Shown: positions 49,098 through 58,208, numbered from the stretch's first letter. The stretch is DNA of 64,000 bases from DATLRC01 sp035478435 (GCA_035478435.1 DATIJT010000009.1:1-64000); one strand, 5' to 3'. Notes: generated by a model from the sequence alone, not told the origin. A program made the numbers and translations.

Positions 49098-49928
49098 ATG
49101 TCCAATAATGTAAGCATTGTCATCCCAGTATACAACGAAGCCGAGCCGCTGGAGGCTTGTTTGCAAGCGATCGCTGAACAAACGGTCAAACCGCTGGAAG
49201 TGATTGTGGTAGACAACAATTCGACCGATAAGAGCCGCGAAGTTGCCCAAAAGTTCGCTTTTGTCCGGGTTATAAACGAAAAGCGCCAAGGTATCGTCTT
49301 TGCCCGCAACGCCGGTTTCGATGCTGTACAGGGTGAGATTATCGGCCGGATTGACGCCGATATCCGGCTGCCCGAAGGCTGGGTAGAACACGTCCAGAGC
49401 TTCTATGCCCAGGCAACCAACCAACAACTAGCTTGGACGGGCGCCGGCTACTTTTATAACGTGCCCCTGCCTAATTTGGTCAGCTGGACTTACCGGATGC
49501 TGGCGTTTGGGCTGAACTGGCTGCTAATCGGCCACTGCACCTTATGGGGCTCGAACATGGCGGTGCGTAAAGACCATTGGCGCCAAGTACGGGCTAATAT
49601 TCACTTGCGAACCGACATCCATGAAGACCTGGATCTGGCCATGCACTTGCGCGCTAACGGCATCGGCATTAAATATGACAGTTCTATCAAAACCAACGCC
49701 CGGATGGGCCGGGTGCTGACCAACCGCGGCCAGCTATGGAGTTATTTGCAGTGGTGGCCCCGGACTCTGAGGGTGCACGGCAAATGGTCTTGGCCGATTG
49801 TCTGGTTTTTTGGAGCTTTCTTGCTCTACGGCGCCACTTATATTTTGGTATTCACTGACTGGCTGAAAAGCCGGCTGTCTAACGATTCACTCCCAGAACT
49901 AGAAAATTCTCGTAGTCAATGGTTTTAG
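49098..49928 (+). CDS. Family 2 glycosyltransferase
   Basis: A 276-residue GT-A enzyme: SIVIPVYNEAEPLEACL, VDNNSTDKS, the metal motif IDADIRLPEG and the acceptor-base region HEDLDLAMHL. One membrane segment at the C-terminus (IVWFFGAFLLYGATYILVF) tethers it to the inner face. It transfers a sugar from a nucleotide sugar to lipid or glycan. Divergent from the glycosidase gene, so the pair may build and trim the same polymer. Confidence 0.92.
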   Translation: MSNNVSIVIPVYNEAEPLEACLQAIAEQTVKPLEVIVVDNNSTDKSREVAQKFAFVRVINEKRQGIVFARNAGFDAVQGEIIGRIDADIRLPEGWVEHVQSFYAQATNQQLAWTGAGYFYNVPLPNLVSWTYRMLAFGLNWLLIGHCTLWGSNMAVRKDHWRQVRANIHLRTDIHEDLDLAMHLRANGIGIKYDSSIKTNARMGRVLTNRGQLWSYLQWWPRTLRVHGKWSWPIVWFFGAFLLYGATYILVFTDWLKSRLSNDSLPELENSRSQWF

Positions 49929-50024
49929 CACCCGGCCTCTCTTGGCCCGAGTCGGTCCATGGCCGATGTTTTATGAGGTTTAGCGAGTTATCTCTATTGA
50001 GGCAAAACTCATGAAATTGATGGG

Positions 50025-50501
50025 CTAATCAGAACCCCAAAGTAGTTGGTCTATTGTTTCGTCGAGGCCAGGCTCTAGAAATTTACTTTCTTCTCCCGGT
50101 AGTACCAATGTATACGATTGACCAAGGAATCGCTTCAAATCAGCTCTTGGCAGAACTATACTTGCCTGCTCACCGTCAGAATTTAAGACCATAGTTATAT
50201 ATTTATCGCCCGGAGAGCAAGGGCGGAACTGTACGTCTCCGTCTCCAATAGGGGTTTCCTCGATTGCTTCGTTCTCCGTTAGGGCGCTCGTTAATAATTC
50301 ACGCCCAAAGCTCCAGGCTACCTGTCGTCCAGGCGTAGAGGAGGTTGTGTCGCGCATTGTGACGCTAACAGTATATGGATCGGTTGGATCATAACTCCAA
50401 ATAGCTTCCAGGGGATCCATGCCAGCCTTTTTTTCAAGATAGCCTGTCATGCTCAAACTAACTCTTGGCTCTAGATCAGGCCTAGGCTTGTTTGGTTCCA
50501 T
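50025..50501 (-). CDS. SsgA/SsgB-like (SALP) family protein
   Basis: A 158-residue protein whose core matches SsgA-like proteins of sporulating actinobacteria: DPYTVSVTMRD, VAWSFGRELLTSAL, GDGDVQFRP, DKYITMVLNSDGEQASIVLP and ADLKRFLGQSY...PGEES in the right order. SsgA and SsgB position FtsZ during sporulation division. About 28 extra residues precede the core and 18 acidic ones follow. Family call is from motif order; a division-related role here is inferred. Stands alone, between the glycosyltransferase and the thermonuclease gene. Confidence 0.75.
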   Translation of the reverse strand: MEPNKPRPDLEPRVSLSMTGYLEKKAGMDPLEAIWSYDPTDPYTVSVTMRDTTSSTPGRQVAWSFGRELLTSALTENEAIEETPIGDGDVQFRPCSPGDKYITMVLNSDGEQASIVLPRADLKRFLGQSYTLVLPGEESKFLEPGLDETIDQLLWGSD

Positions 50502-50563
50502 AAGACAATCTTAAAACATTAGAATTAAAATTTCTAGCACAAACTCCCGAAATATTTTAACAA

Positions 50564-51142
50564 TTACATAGCGTTAGAAGTATAGCCCCCGCCATCGGTC
50601 GGCGTGGGCTGGCAATTGCGCCACAAGCCCTTTAGTGTGCCTTTAGCAGATTCTTGATCGGCGGAAAATTGCTGGGATTTGGTGAATGGGAAATAAGGGT
50701 AGTAAAAACCGTAGCCGTTCTTGACCAGTTCTTCGTTCACCAAACGGCCATCGGGTAAGTAAACATAGCGTAGCAAGCGGTCGTAGCGGTCGCGGTTTGT
50801 GCTCAAACTGTCCGATTCCAGCCGCACTGGCTGATGGCCAATCAAGTTTTTAGTGAAAGCGGCCGCCGCCGGGCCGTAACATTGAACCGGTGTATTCGGC
50901 TTATGGGTTTCCGGTGTGTCTACGCCTACGAAACGCACGGTTTCAACTGCCCCATTCATATTCACGGCAATCGTATCGCCGTCTACAAACCGACTGACGC
51001 TGTAAAGCCCCGGCTGGCTAGATTGTAGTGCCTGGCCGGCGCTGCCCAGCCAGCCCTGTTGCTGGCCGTAGTAAATTAAGGTGGAAAGCAGAACTAAAAC
51101 CAGGCTAAGTAATTTATGCTGGTGTTTGAGGTAATTGGGCAT
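50564..51142 (-). CDS. Membrane-anchored thermonuclease (SNase)
   Basis: A 192-residue protein with a signal anchor (about 11-29) and a staphylococcal nuclease domain: FVDGDTIAV, RFVGVDTPETHKP (Asp ligand and first Arg), DRYDRLLRYVYL (second catalytic Arg). Such secreted nucleases degrade DNA or RNA outside the cell; CPR bacteria depend on imported nucleotides. Ends near the inverted repeat at 51161. Confidence 0.92.
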   Translation of the reverse strand: MPNYLKHQHKLLSLVLVLLSTLIYYGQQQGWLGSAGQALQSSQPGLYSVSRFVDGDTIAVNMNGAVETVRFVGVDTPETHKPNTPVQCYGPAAAAFTKNLIGHQPVRLESDSLSTNRDRYDRLLRYVYLPDGRLVNEELVKNGYGFYYPYFPFTKSQQFSADQESAKGTLKGLWRNCQPTPTDGGGYTSNAM

Positions 51143-51160
51143 TTAATTAGTTTATTACAT

Positions 51161-51286
51161 TTAGGAATTACGCGTTTGGCACATTTTGGGCGAAAAGCTG
51201 CGATTCGCGCTCACCGTACCAAAAGTACGGCTCGCTTACGATTCTCGCTTCTCATCCCAAACTGCACTCAAACGCGTAATTCCTAA
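51161..51286. repeat. Long hairpin element A
   Basis: Perfect 18-bp outer arms TTAGGAATTACGCGTTTG (51161-51178) and complement (51269-51286), inner TTTGGG/CCCAAA, and a top hairpin CCGTAC-CAAAA-GTACGG. Shared with element B (59654-59807): GGCACA-TTTG, CACCGTACC...GTACGGCTCGCTT and TGCACTC. Confidence 0.75.
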
Positions 51287-51438
51287 CATTTTATGGTTAG
51301 TCGCCGAGACTTAGACCAAGCCCTGTTCTTATTATTGTATAAATATGACAAATATTCTATAATAATTGACTATAGTTTGCCAACGGTTCTAATTTGCAGG
51401 CCATAATTTATTAAGCATTAAGAAATCTCGACTGGTAT

Positions 51439-54255
51439 ATGGAAAAAGCGAATGACCAACATGGGCAAGTGATTCACGAAGCCGAAAAGCCTGACGTGCT
51501 CTTTCCGGCTGCCGAGCTAGCTGCAGAGCTAGCGACTGATATCCGGCAGGGCGGTGACGCGCTACATCGGCTAAGATGGTTGCGTAAATCGCCGCTTGGC
51601 GGCGGGGCGGCCCTTACGCTTGCGGCCGTGGTTGGAGCGATTGAGGGCTTCCACCTGAACTGTCCCCTCTCGCTAAAGGCGGCGTATGTGACTTATGGCG
51701 CTATAGCCTGTTTGGGCGCGGCGGAAGCCACAGCGACAGAGCAGCGCAAGAGCGTAGACAGCGTTTTGCATCGCCAAAACACGCTTGGTCGAGTTCTCGA
51801 AACCGCTCCGATTGAAGTTTACCGCAGAGGCCAAGATCTGCTAATACGTTGGTACGGCCAAGGCAAACTGGATAAAAATACGCTCGGCGAAGAACTGGCT
51901 AAATTGCGAGTGGCCGCCGAAGCAGCGAAAGCCACAACGATATTGCTACCCCTCAAGACGGTGGTGCGCTACCTGCCCCGGTCGGGATTGGGGGAAGTCA
52001 CTACGCAGGATGATTGGTTGTCGCAAGCCCGTTACCTAGGGGTTAAAGATAAAACCCACGGTCAGGAAAAACTGTTGCTTTTAAGCCGAACGGAATTGGA
52101 AGAATTGGTCGCCAGTATTGGCACTTTAGAGAAAATAACTGACCCGGTAGAGTATGTTTTAGGCCTTATTCGGGAGCGCGTTCCGGAACACCCGGCGCTT
52201 CACTGGGGAAGGGTCTGGAACCGCGACGACCAGGTTACGGTTCAGAAACTCAGGACTGCTTTTCGCCGTTGCTTGGAAAAGGATCTCCAAGAAGTAACTC
52301 GTGAGCGCCGGGCCGGGCCGGATTTGCCTGCCGGGCAAAGGAGCTACCACAACGGTAACCTTCGTGTCGATGAACTAAATGGTCCGCAAATTGATTGGCT
52401 GCAATCAAGCAGGCGGATTGACCGCACCGAATCTTTACTGACTTATTATGGCTATGACACAGAGTCACTGGAATCTGTTTTGTTAGCCCCCGGTAATTAC
52501 AGTGACCGCCAAGTCATCCAAGCTTGTGAGCTGGCCGGTTGGTTAATACTGAATGGCTGGAAAGGCGACAAGTTTATGGCTGACCTAGCGCTTGATCCAG
52601 TAAAACAGAGACAAGATCTAGCTTCGACCGCCGAAACTCTTCAGGCAAGGCTGGCCGACGCCATCTTGCTTGATAACGTATGGCAGGAACCCGTGGCGAA
52701 GCTGGTAAAAAGCCGCCGGAAACCTACTAACAAGAACCTGGATTTAAGCACTTTACGGAAAAGGCGGGCAATGCTTTCGCTTGGCTTAGGAGGAGCTATG
52801 TTGCTAGGCTCTTATGGCGCCAGTTTTGGTATTTACGAAGCTATAAAACCCCACCTTAAATCTCGCCAAGAAGCTCAGAAGGACGCGCCCCAGGACTTGT
52901 TTGACCCCTTAGTTGGTAATGTAGCGGCCGATCGACCCAACACTCCGGTTTGGAATATAACCTCAATCCATGGTCTTAGCGCCGAAGGCTATTGGGCATC
53001 AAGATCCTACCATATTGTGGATGGCAAAGCTATGTTCTGGCGCGAGCCATCGCAGTCAGAATCCAATCAAGAATTAGTCCAAGAAATTGACTCGAAGGAA
53101 GGGCCTTATGCCTATGAAGATTTGGCCCAGCCCAGCTTATTAAGAGCCGAGACACCCAAAGACAATTTTATGCCGATGCTTCAAGTCCATTCGGCTACCG
53201 GCCTGGCTGCAGCAGCAGAGGTCTACGCGGGCTTAAAGGGCGTTGACCATTTGGTAAGGGTGCCAGTACTACAAGGCACTGAGATTAGGGCCGCCGAGGT
53301 TAATGGCCAGCCTACCAAGTTAATCACTGACCCCGACGGCCATACGGCGATTGCTTTTAAGGGCTCCTCCAACCAAGAGTTGTCGGTAGAGTATTGGCTT
53401 TACCCAACCGAACCGACGGCCGGACTAAGAGCCGTCGAACCGATAAAAGTGCGCCAGAATGGCTTAACCACTTTAAATCCTAACGAATTAAGTGATGTCT
53501 GGCGCCACCAAAGAGTAACTGTGGCGCCTGACTCCCGTCAGCGCCTTGAAACTGAAAAAAATTATATCAAGACGAGGTTTGATTACGATCTGGCGCCCTT
53601 GCAGAACGCCGATGTCTTGAATGATAGACAGTCCTACGCTAACTATGTCTTAAAACACAAAAAGGCTAACTGCAATGTGGCTAATAGCTTGCTTGCTATA
53701 TCTAATCCCCAAGAACTTAATTATGTAACCGGCTTTCAAAACGGCGGCGATTCACCTCAGGTTCTTTCGGCGCGGGAAAGGCACGGCTGGACAGTAGATA
53801 AAGGGGGTTTGATTTATGATGCTACACCCATTGCTACCAAACAGTCTAACGGCCCAGATATCTCGAACTTGATAGGTCTAGGCGTTCTTGGCTTAATTGT
53901 CGGCGTAGCCGGGTTCAAGGAAAGGGAGGTTATCGCTAAAGCAGTTAAAGCCGGCGGTGCTGTCGCTTACATTAAAATGCGCCCCGCGCGTCAACTGGCA
54001 GAGGTCCGTCAGGTGATAGAGCAAACTCGGTGGACCCCCGATTCAGCGGCTTTGAAGCTACGAAGAGCTAAGCACCGAAAAGATTACCGGGCACAGAGGG
54101 ATAAAAGCCTGGAAGCAATTTATGAGTATGCGGTAAATGACCCTGCGGCGACTGATAGTATCTCTCGCCGCCGCTCTGCAATAAATGATTTTCGGGTTAA
54201 GCGGGCGGCTCGACGGGCACAGCGCCTGATCCAAGCGGCTCGATTAATCGCCTAG
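51439..54255 (+). CDS. Large membrane protein with transglutaminase-like domain
   Basis: A 938-residue protein, the largest here. Hydrophobic segments at about 52-90, 452-473 and 815-835. The outer part between the last two (about 480-810) includes beta strands and a transglutaminase-like triad: Cys745 (KANCNVANS), His782 (RHGWTVD) and Asp794 (IYDATP). Such domains in bacteria act as peptidases or cross-linkers. The first 450 residues are helical and cytoplasmic, without a family I know; the last 100 are very basic. The P-loop gene follows, convergent, 2 bases after the stop. Confidence 0.7.
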   Translation: MEKANDQHGQVIHEAEKPDVLFPAAELAAELATDIRQGGDALHRLRWLRKSPLGGGAALTLAAVVGAIEGFHLNCPLSLKAAYVTYGAIACLGAAEATATEQRKSVDSVLHRQNTLGRVLETAPIEVYRRGQDLLIRWYGQGKLDKNTLGEELAKLRVAAEAAKATTILLPLKTVVRYLPRSGLGEVTTQDDWLSQARYLGVKDKTHGQEKLLLLSRTELEELVASIGTLEKITDPVEYVLGLIRERVPEHPALHWGRVWNRDDQVTVQKLRTAFRRCLEKDLQEVTRERRAGPDLPAGQRSYHNGNLRVDELNGPQIDWLQSSRRIDRTESLLTYYGYDTESLESVLLAPGNYSDRQVIQACELAGWLILNGWKGDKFMADLALDPVKQRQDLASTAETLQARLADAILLDNVWQEPVAKLVKSRRKPTNKNLDLSTLRKRRAMLSLGLGGAMLLGSYGASFGIYEAIKPHLKSRQEAQKDAPQDLFDPLVGNVAADRPNTPVWNITSIHGLSAEGYWASRSYHIVDGKAMFWREPSQSESNQELVQEIDSKEGPYAYEDLAQPSLLRAETPKDNFMPMLQVHSATGLAAAAEVYAGLKGVDHLVRVPVLQGTEIRAAEVNGQPTKLITDPDGHTAIAFKGSSNQELSVEYWLYPTEPTAGLRAVEPIKVRQNGLTTLNPNELSDVWRHQRVTVAPDSRQRLETEKNYIKTRFDYDLAPLQNADVLNDRQSYANYVLKHKKANCNVANSLLAISNPQELNYVTGFQNGGDSPQVLSARERHGWTVDKGGLIYDATPIATKQSNGPDISNLIGLGVLGLIVGVAGFKEREVIAKAVKAGGAVAYIKMRPARQLAEVRQVIEQTRWTPDSAALKLRRAKHRKDYRAQRDKSLEAIYEYAVNDPAATDSISRRRSAINDFRVKRAARRAQRLIQAARLIA

Positions 54256-54257
54256 CG

Positions 54258-54776
54258 TTAACTGAGTCCTAGGCGTTGCTTAATGTCTTCAGCATTTATA
54301 TCCGTGCCGTCTATTCGGATTGCTTGCTCTTCGGGGCGCGGGGCTTCCAAGCCGCTGCTAAGTCGCTCAAAATCTTCCGGGCTCATGTGGCCATGCAATC
54401 TGGTGTCTTTTTGGTGGTGGGGTTCGGTGGCGCGGTGCCTGGCCTCCTCTTTGGGGGTGGTTAGCCAAACGACAACTGTGTCGGCGCCATGTTCACTGGC
54501 AATCTGGCGCAAATGCTCGCGGTCTTTATAGAATTTGAAATTGGTGTCGAAAATAACGCTATTGCCCGCCCGGAGTAGCTCCCCAGTCAATTCATTTAAA
54601 TGGTTGTAAAGCTCGGTGTTTTCCTTATGAGTATAGTTCGGCGGCCCCAGCCGTTCGCGTCGGATCTTATCCGCCCATAAATGAGTGGCTCCGGTAAGTT
54701 CATGGATAATTTTAGCCACCGTAGTCTTGCCTGCCCCCGGGTAACCGACGAAAAGATAAAGTTTAGGCCTGTTCAT
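54258..54776 (-). CDS. P-loop kinase-like ATPase (AAA_33)
   Basis: A 172-residue protein with Walker A GYPGAGKTT (about 11-19), HLWADKIRRERLG, NSVIFDTNFKFYKDRE and RLHGHMSPEDFERL. The layout is that of small P-loop kinases (polynucleotide, zeta-toxin- or gluconate-kinase-like). No toxin/antitoxin partner is seen. Substrate unknown. Confidence 0.82.
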   Translation of the reverse strand: MNRPKLYLFVGYPGAGKTTVAKIIHELTGATHLWADKIRRERLGPPNYTHKENTELYNHLNELTGELLRAGNSVIFDTNFKFYKDREHLRQIASEHGADTVVVWLTTPKEEARHRATEPHHQKDTRLHGHMSPEDFERLSSGLEAPRPEEQAIRIDGTDINAEDIKQRLGLS

Positions 54777-54802
54777 GGAATAATTGTAGCAAAAACCAGA
54801 CC

Positions 54803-55492
54803 CTAGTCGAGGTAAATTTTCTCAACCAGTTTATCCCAAAAAAGATTGAGCAAAGATCTATTAACACCGTCTTCAGTTACAACTACGGCGGCGGCCGGAC
54901 AGCCAAAACGTGTCGAGAAACACGACTTCATCCAAGCCTCCAGTACCGGGTGCCACCTTATGTAAGGAGACTGCCGGGTTTCGTGGTCAACGCCTAGGGC
55001 GCGTCCGGAATAAGGCGGCACTCTACCTATTCCTCCAGGTGCCGGCAATCCTTTAGGGAAGTCTTTAGCAGCCTTTAGAACATCTTTTTTATCTTTATTC
55101 GATAGGCGGGCTGGTAGCAATAGCTGATCGCGACTATTTAGCAAAATTTGGCCGACTGGCACCGGTGATAGTTCAGTGGCAGCCGCCAAAGTGTTCTTGG
55201 CTAGAGTAGTGATTTTAAAAAAGTCCTCAAAAGCATCTCGCATTAAAATCTTGGAAGCTTCACAAGGATCCACATATCCTAAACGGCCTTCCAAGTCTAA
55301 CTGGCGATTGGGCAAGCCTGAACTTTGCCAACCAACCTTTTCTAGGCAAGCTAGAATGCTTATTTGAGCCACCATTAGCGTTTTGTCGGGATTTCCCTGG
55401 GGCTCTAGAAGCGTCAAACCTTCTGTAACAGCAGGCGCCATTGCTTCGGCGTACCTTCTGAGAATACCTGGTGCTTCTAAAGACATGCTCAA
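54803..55492 (-). CDS. Unrecognised protein, paralogue of 56556-57236
   Basis: A 229-residue helical protein. The ending HPVLEAWMKSCFSTRFGCPAAAVVV...DGVNRSLLNLFWDKLVE corresponds to PEFKEWIRRYTEARRGCPASSVFV...GRRVSLLEFFWDRVVE in the gene at 56556, and the N-terminal halves align loosely. Function unknown. The lipid-kinase-like gene lies between the two paralogues on the same strand, so a three-gene unit is likely. Confidence 0.6.
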   Translation of the reverse strand: MSMSLEAPGILRRYAEAMAPAVTEGLTLLEPQGNPDKTLMVAQISILACLEKVGWQSSGLPNRQLDLEGRLGYVDPCEASKILMRDAFEDFFKITTLAKNTLAAATELSPVPVGQILLNSRDQLLLPARLSNKDKKDVLKAAKDFPKGLPAPGGIGRVPPYSGRALGVDHETRQSPYIRWHPVLEAWMKSCFSTRFGCPAAAVVVTEDGVNRSLLNLFWDKLVEKIYLD

Positions 55493-55501
55493 TAGCTCCT
55501 T

Positions 55502-56491
55502 TTAGCAAAGTTCCGGGTTAGTAGTGACTACGTAAATAGGTTCACGGTGGATGCCAACGCTGACTTTAGTACCCGGCTCCAGGAGCATTGCTTCGCCGTC
55601 GAACTCTGCCCAAAGTTCATCGGTAGTCTCGAAATCGTGAGTATCTTGGCCACGCAAATATTCACCGGGCATTTTACCTCTGACCAGCTTGCCAATGGCT
55701 GGAGCTATTTGCAATAGACGCTTGTATCGAACGGTTACGCGGTTAATCTCACGTTTTGTTAAGTGGGTGGCCAGCCGGCCGTATTTGGCCATAATGTGCG
55801 ACTTGGCAAAGATATCCCCGAAAATAGTTTCTTCAACCCCGTTGTGTATAACCACGTGTTCCCTGGCTCTAAGGAGGGCTCGTGTCGCTAGTATTGGTTC
55901 GCTGATCGCCCGCCCGACTTTGTTGCGGCCGAATACTAGACTTCCTCGGTGTTCTGGGCGGTTAAGATATAGAGGGCTGGCCATAAGGCCAGTTACTCCA
56001 AAGCTGGCGTAAAAGGCTGCCGAGCGCTGCTGTCGAGTATCGTCTGACTTGGTAATCTCGCAGCGGATTGGGTAGGTTGGGACAAACAGCCCATCTTCTA
56101 AGATCCATTCCGGGTTCCGGCGATGGCCTTTAGGATGCTTGGCTTTATGGCCGTCGTCGGCATTGCCACCTCCAAGGCTAGCAACTGGCGTAAAGCGGAC
56201 CTCGGATGGCAATTCTTCATCCGTTAACTCATTAACTACCAAGTTAACAGTGCCATCGCCAGCTACGACAACCAGTAAATCACTTTCTTCTGCCTCCCCG
56301 CGGATTAGATTACTGTTGTATTTTGGATCTCGCTGAGTATATCTATGGCATACCTCAAAATACGGCTTGGCTGCTTCTGTAAAGCGTCTTAAACGCCTTT
56401 GGGCTTGAAGGGCTGTGGAACTATAGGGATTTATAATGGCCGTGGCTTGCTTTACGCCTTGGAAATCGGGAGATAATAATATTTCAGCCAC
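55502..56491 (-). CDS. Diacylglycerol-kinase-like protein (DAGK catalytic domain)
   Basis: A 329-residue protein of the lipid/sphingosine kinase family: AIINPYSS near the N-terminus, VVAGDGTVNLVVNEL (the GGDGT motif with Ala for the first Gly) and SLGGGNADDGHK (for GTxNDFA). The C-terminal beta domain includes FDGEAMLLEPG like the family's (D)GE motif. Such enzymes phosphorylate diacylglycerol or other lipids. The odd first Gly and a His-rich loop may change substrate use. Confidence 0.85.
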   Translation of the reverse strand: MAEILLSPDFQGVKQATAIINPYSSTALQAQRRLRRFTEAAKPYFEVCHRYTQRDPKYNSNLIRGEAEESDLLVVVAGDGTVNLVVNELTDEELPSEVRFTPVASLGGGNADDGHKAKHPKGHRRNPEWILEDGLFVPTYPIRCEITKSDDTRQQRSAAFYASFGVTGLMASPLYLNRPEHRGSLVFGRNKVGRAISEPILATRALLRAREHVVIHNGVEETIFGDIFAKSHIMAKYGRLATHLTKREINRVTVRYKRLLQIAPAIGKLVRGKMPGEYLRGQDTHDFETTDELWAEFDGEAMLLEPGTKVSVGIHREPIYVVTTNPELC

Positions 56492-56555
56492 AGAAATCTT
56501 CTAACCTCAGGTTATATAAAAAATAACTATAATGTAATTATGGTTAAAAATCAAA

Positions 56556-57236
56556 CTAGGCCTGTCTACTTTGGTCCTCAGTTAAAGTCTCAACTACTCT
56601 GTCCCAAAAGAATTCCAATAACGAAACCCTGCGACCTTCATGTTCTACAAATACGCTGGATGCAGGGCAGCCACGGCGAGCTTCTGTATAGCGCCGGATC
56701 CATTCTTTAAACTCAGGACGCCATTGCAAAATAGGTTGCCCGTCAGGATCTGACATTACTTCTAGGGGAAAACTTGGAGAATGAGTGTCGGGATTGAGGC
56801 CACGGTTTAAGAAAAATATTAGAGCCTGTCTTTTTAAATCAGATAAATAGGCAAACTGCAAAAGCTGTCGGCCACTACGCCTTAAAAGATCTGACAGAGG
56901 GACTTCCGCTAACTCTGGCAGGTCTTTCTTGGCGTGCCGAGCCAGATTGATCAGATACTCTGCATCGGTGAACGCTATTTTAACTAGCTCAACGGCTGTT
57001 CCCCGAGGATTAGGCAGAAACTCTGGCTCTTCCGTAGTTTCGGCCTCGATTATTCGTGGTACTTCTATGCCTTCCCAATCAAGATCATTTATAGCGGCCG
57101 TGGCAGCTGCTTCTAGAGAAGTTCTGATTGCGTCCGGCGTTGTCCCACTGTTTAGGTCGACTTGCTCAAAGCCTGCGACAATCGCTGGCTTCATATGTTC
57201 AACAAATGGTACGAAAGCCCCCCGGCGATTAATCAT
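56556..57236 (-). CDS. Unrecognised protein, paralogue of 54803-55492
   Basis: A 226-residue helical protein, acidic in the N-terminal half, sharing the C-terminal GCPA...V...SLLxFFWDxxVE pattern with the gene at 54803. No known domain or membrane segment. Gene order paralogue, DAGK-like, paralogue suggests the pair acts with the lipid kinase (inference). Confidence 0.6.
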   Translation of the reverse strand: MINRRGAFVPFVEHMKPAIVAGFEQVDLNSGTTPDAIRTSLEAAATAAINDLDWEGIEVPRIIEAETTEEPEFLPNPRGTAVELVKIAFTDAEYLINLARHAKKDLPELAEVPLSDLLRRSGRQLLQFAYLSDLKRQALIFFLNRGLNPDTHSPSFPLEVMSDPDGQPILQWRPEFKEWIRRYTEARRGCPASSVFVEHEGRRVSLLEFFWDRVVETLTEDQSRQA

Positions 57237-57260
57237 AGTTGTATTCTAAAATAAAATCTA

Positions 57261-57830
57261 CTAAAAGTCAATGCCCTTGTTGGCCAGAAATTTATTATCA
57301 AAGTGGTGCTTTAACTTGGTCATGTCGGTGGCAATGTCCACTGCTTCGAGTAATGTTTTTGGAAAATCGCGGCCGGTTAAACAAAGGCTGGTTTTAGGCG
57401 AGCGTTTAGTGACTAGTTCTTTGAGCTGTAGCTCCGTTAATAAACCGTCGTGGACTGCATTGTTAATTTCATCGCAAATCACTAAATCATAATTACCGCT
57501 TTGAGCAGCTTTCAACGCTTCATTATAAGTGTCTAGTGCGGCCTTATGATGTTGTGCTTCGCTAACGTGTTGCGGGCTGAGATCGCCGGCTTTGTAGAAG
57601 CCTTTGCCGCCTTTGTAAAAATAGAGCTGGTCTTTATATAAGGGTTGGATGTCGCGGATGAAGACATGTTCGCCGACGCCCCAATATTTGATGAACTGGA
57701 TGAAGGCTACTTTCCAACGATTACCGAGCGCCCTGGTCATAAGGCCCAAAGCGGCGCTGGTCTTGCCCTTGCCTTCACCGGTATAGACTAATACGACCGA
57801 TTGCTTGGTCTGGAAGTCTTCAAAGGCCAT
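57261..57830 (-). CDS. CobO/CobA-like ATP:corrinoid adenosyltransferase
   Basis: A 189-residue P-loop protein: YTGEGKGKTSAALGL (nucleotide-binding), FIQFIKYW, LDTYNEALKAA, DLVICDEINNAV (Walker B-like) and CLTGRDFP. This is the CobA/BtuR family, which adenosylates cob(I)alamin. No other cobalamin gene or B12-dependent enzyme is seen here, so it may serve a salvage step or another nucleotide transfer. Full length. Confidence 0.88.
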   Translation of the reverse strand: MAFEDFQTKQSVVLVYTGEGKGKTSAALGLMTRALGNRWKVAFIQFIKYWGVGEHVFIRDIQPLYKDQLYFYKGGKGFYKAGDLSPQHVSEAQHHKAALDTYNEALKAAQSGNYDLVICDEINNAVHDGLLTELQLKELVTKRSPKTSLCLTGRDFPKTLLEAVDIATDMTKLKHHFDNKFLANKGIDF

Positions 57831-57843
57831 AGCTTGGACGCGC

Positions 57844-58086
57844 CTAGTGGACTAACTGGTGGGATTTTAGGCTGGTGTCAATGCGCTGGCGGTCGAAGCC
57901 GACTATGATGTCGCCATCGATGTCTATGACCGGTATGCCACGTTGGCCGGATTTATTAACGGCCTCCATGCCGGCGGCCGGGTCAGTCTCGACGTCTTTA
58001 TCTATATATTTAACGCCCAATTTGTCTAAATAATCTTTAGCGGCATGGCAAAAAGCGCACCACGTAGCAGAATAAATTGTGACCAT
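57844..58086 (-). CDS. Glutaredoxin-like protein
   Basis: An 80-residue thioredoxin-fold protein with redox motif CAFC (residues 11-14), cis-Pro in GIPVIDID and GFDRQRID at the end. It resembles NrdH/mycoredoxin more than GSH-type glutaredoxin. Could reduce ribonucleotide reductase or other disulfides. It lies 13 bases before the CobO-like gene on the same strand. Confidence 0.88.
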   Translation of the reverse strand: MVTIYSATWCAFCHAAKDYLDKLGVKYIDKDVETDPAAGMEAVNKSGQRGIPVIDIDGDIIVGFDRQRIDTSLKSHQLVH

Positions 58087-58170
58087 CTTTCTATTTTACC
58101 ATGTTTACGGGCCATATATTGGCCTAAATAGTCTTACTCTAAGCCTGGACCTTAAGATTCATTAAAAGTC

Positions 58171-58200
58171 TTGCGCAGCATCTGTTATAACTGGTATAAT
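58171..58200 (+). promoter_or_regulatory. Promoter of the ATP synthase operon
   Basis: TTGCGC (58171-58176), 18 bases, TATAAT (58195-58200) with an extended TGG in front. The ATG of the first gene (58209) begins 9 bases after the -10 element, so the operon mRNA is probably leaderless. Confidence 0.75.
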
Positions 58201-58208
58201 CCCCGGAG

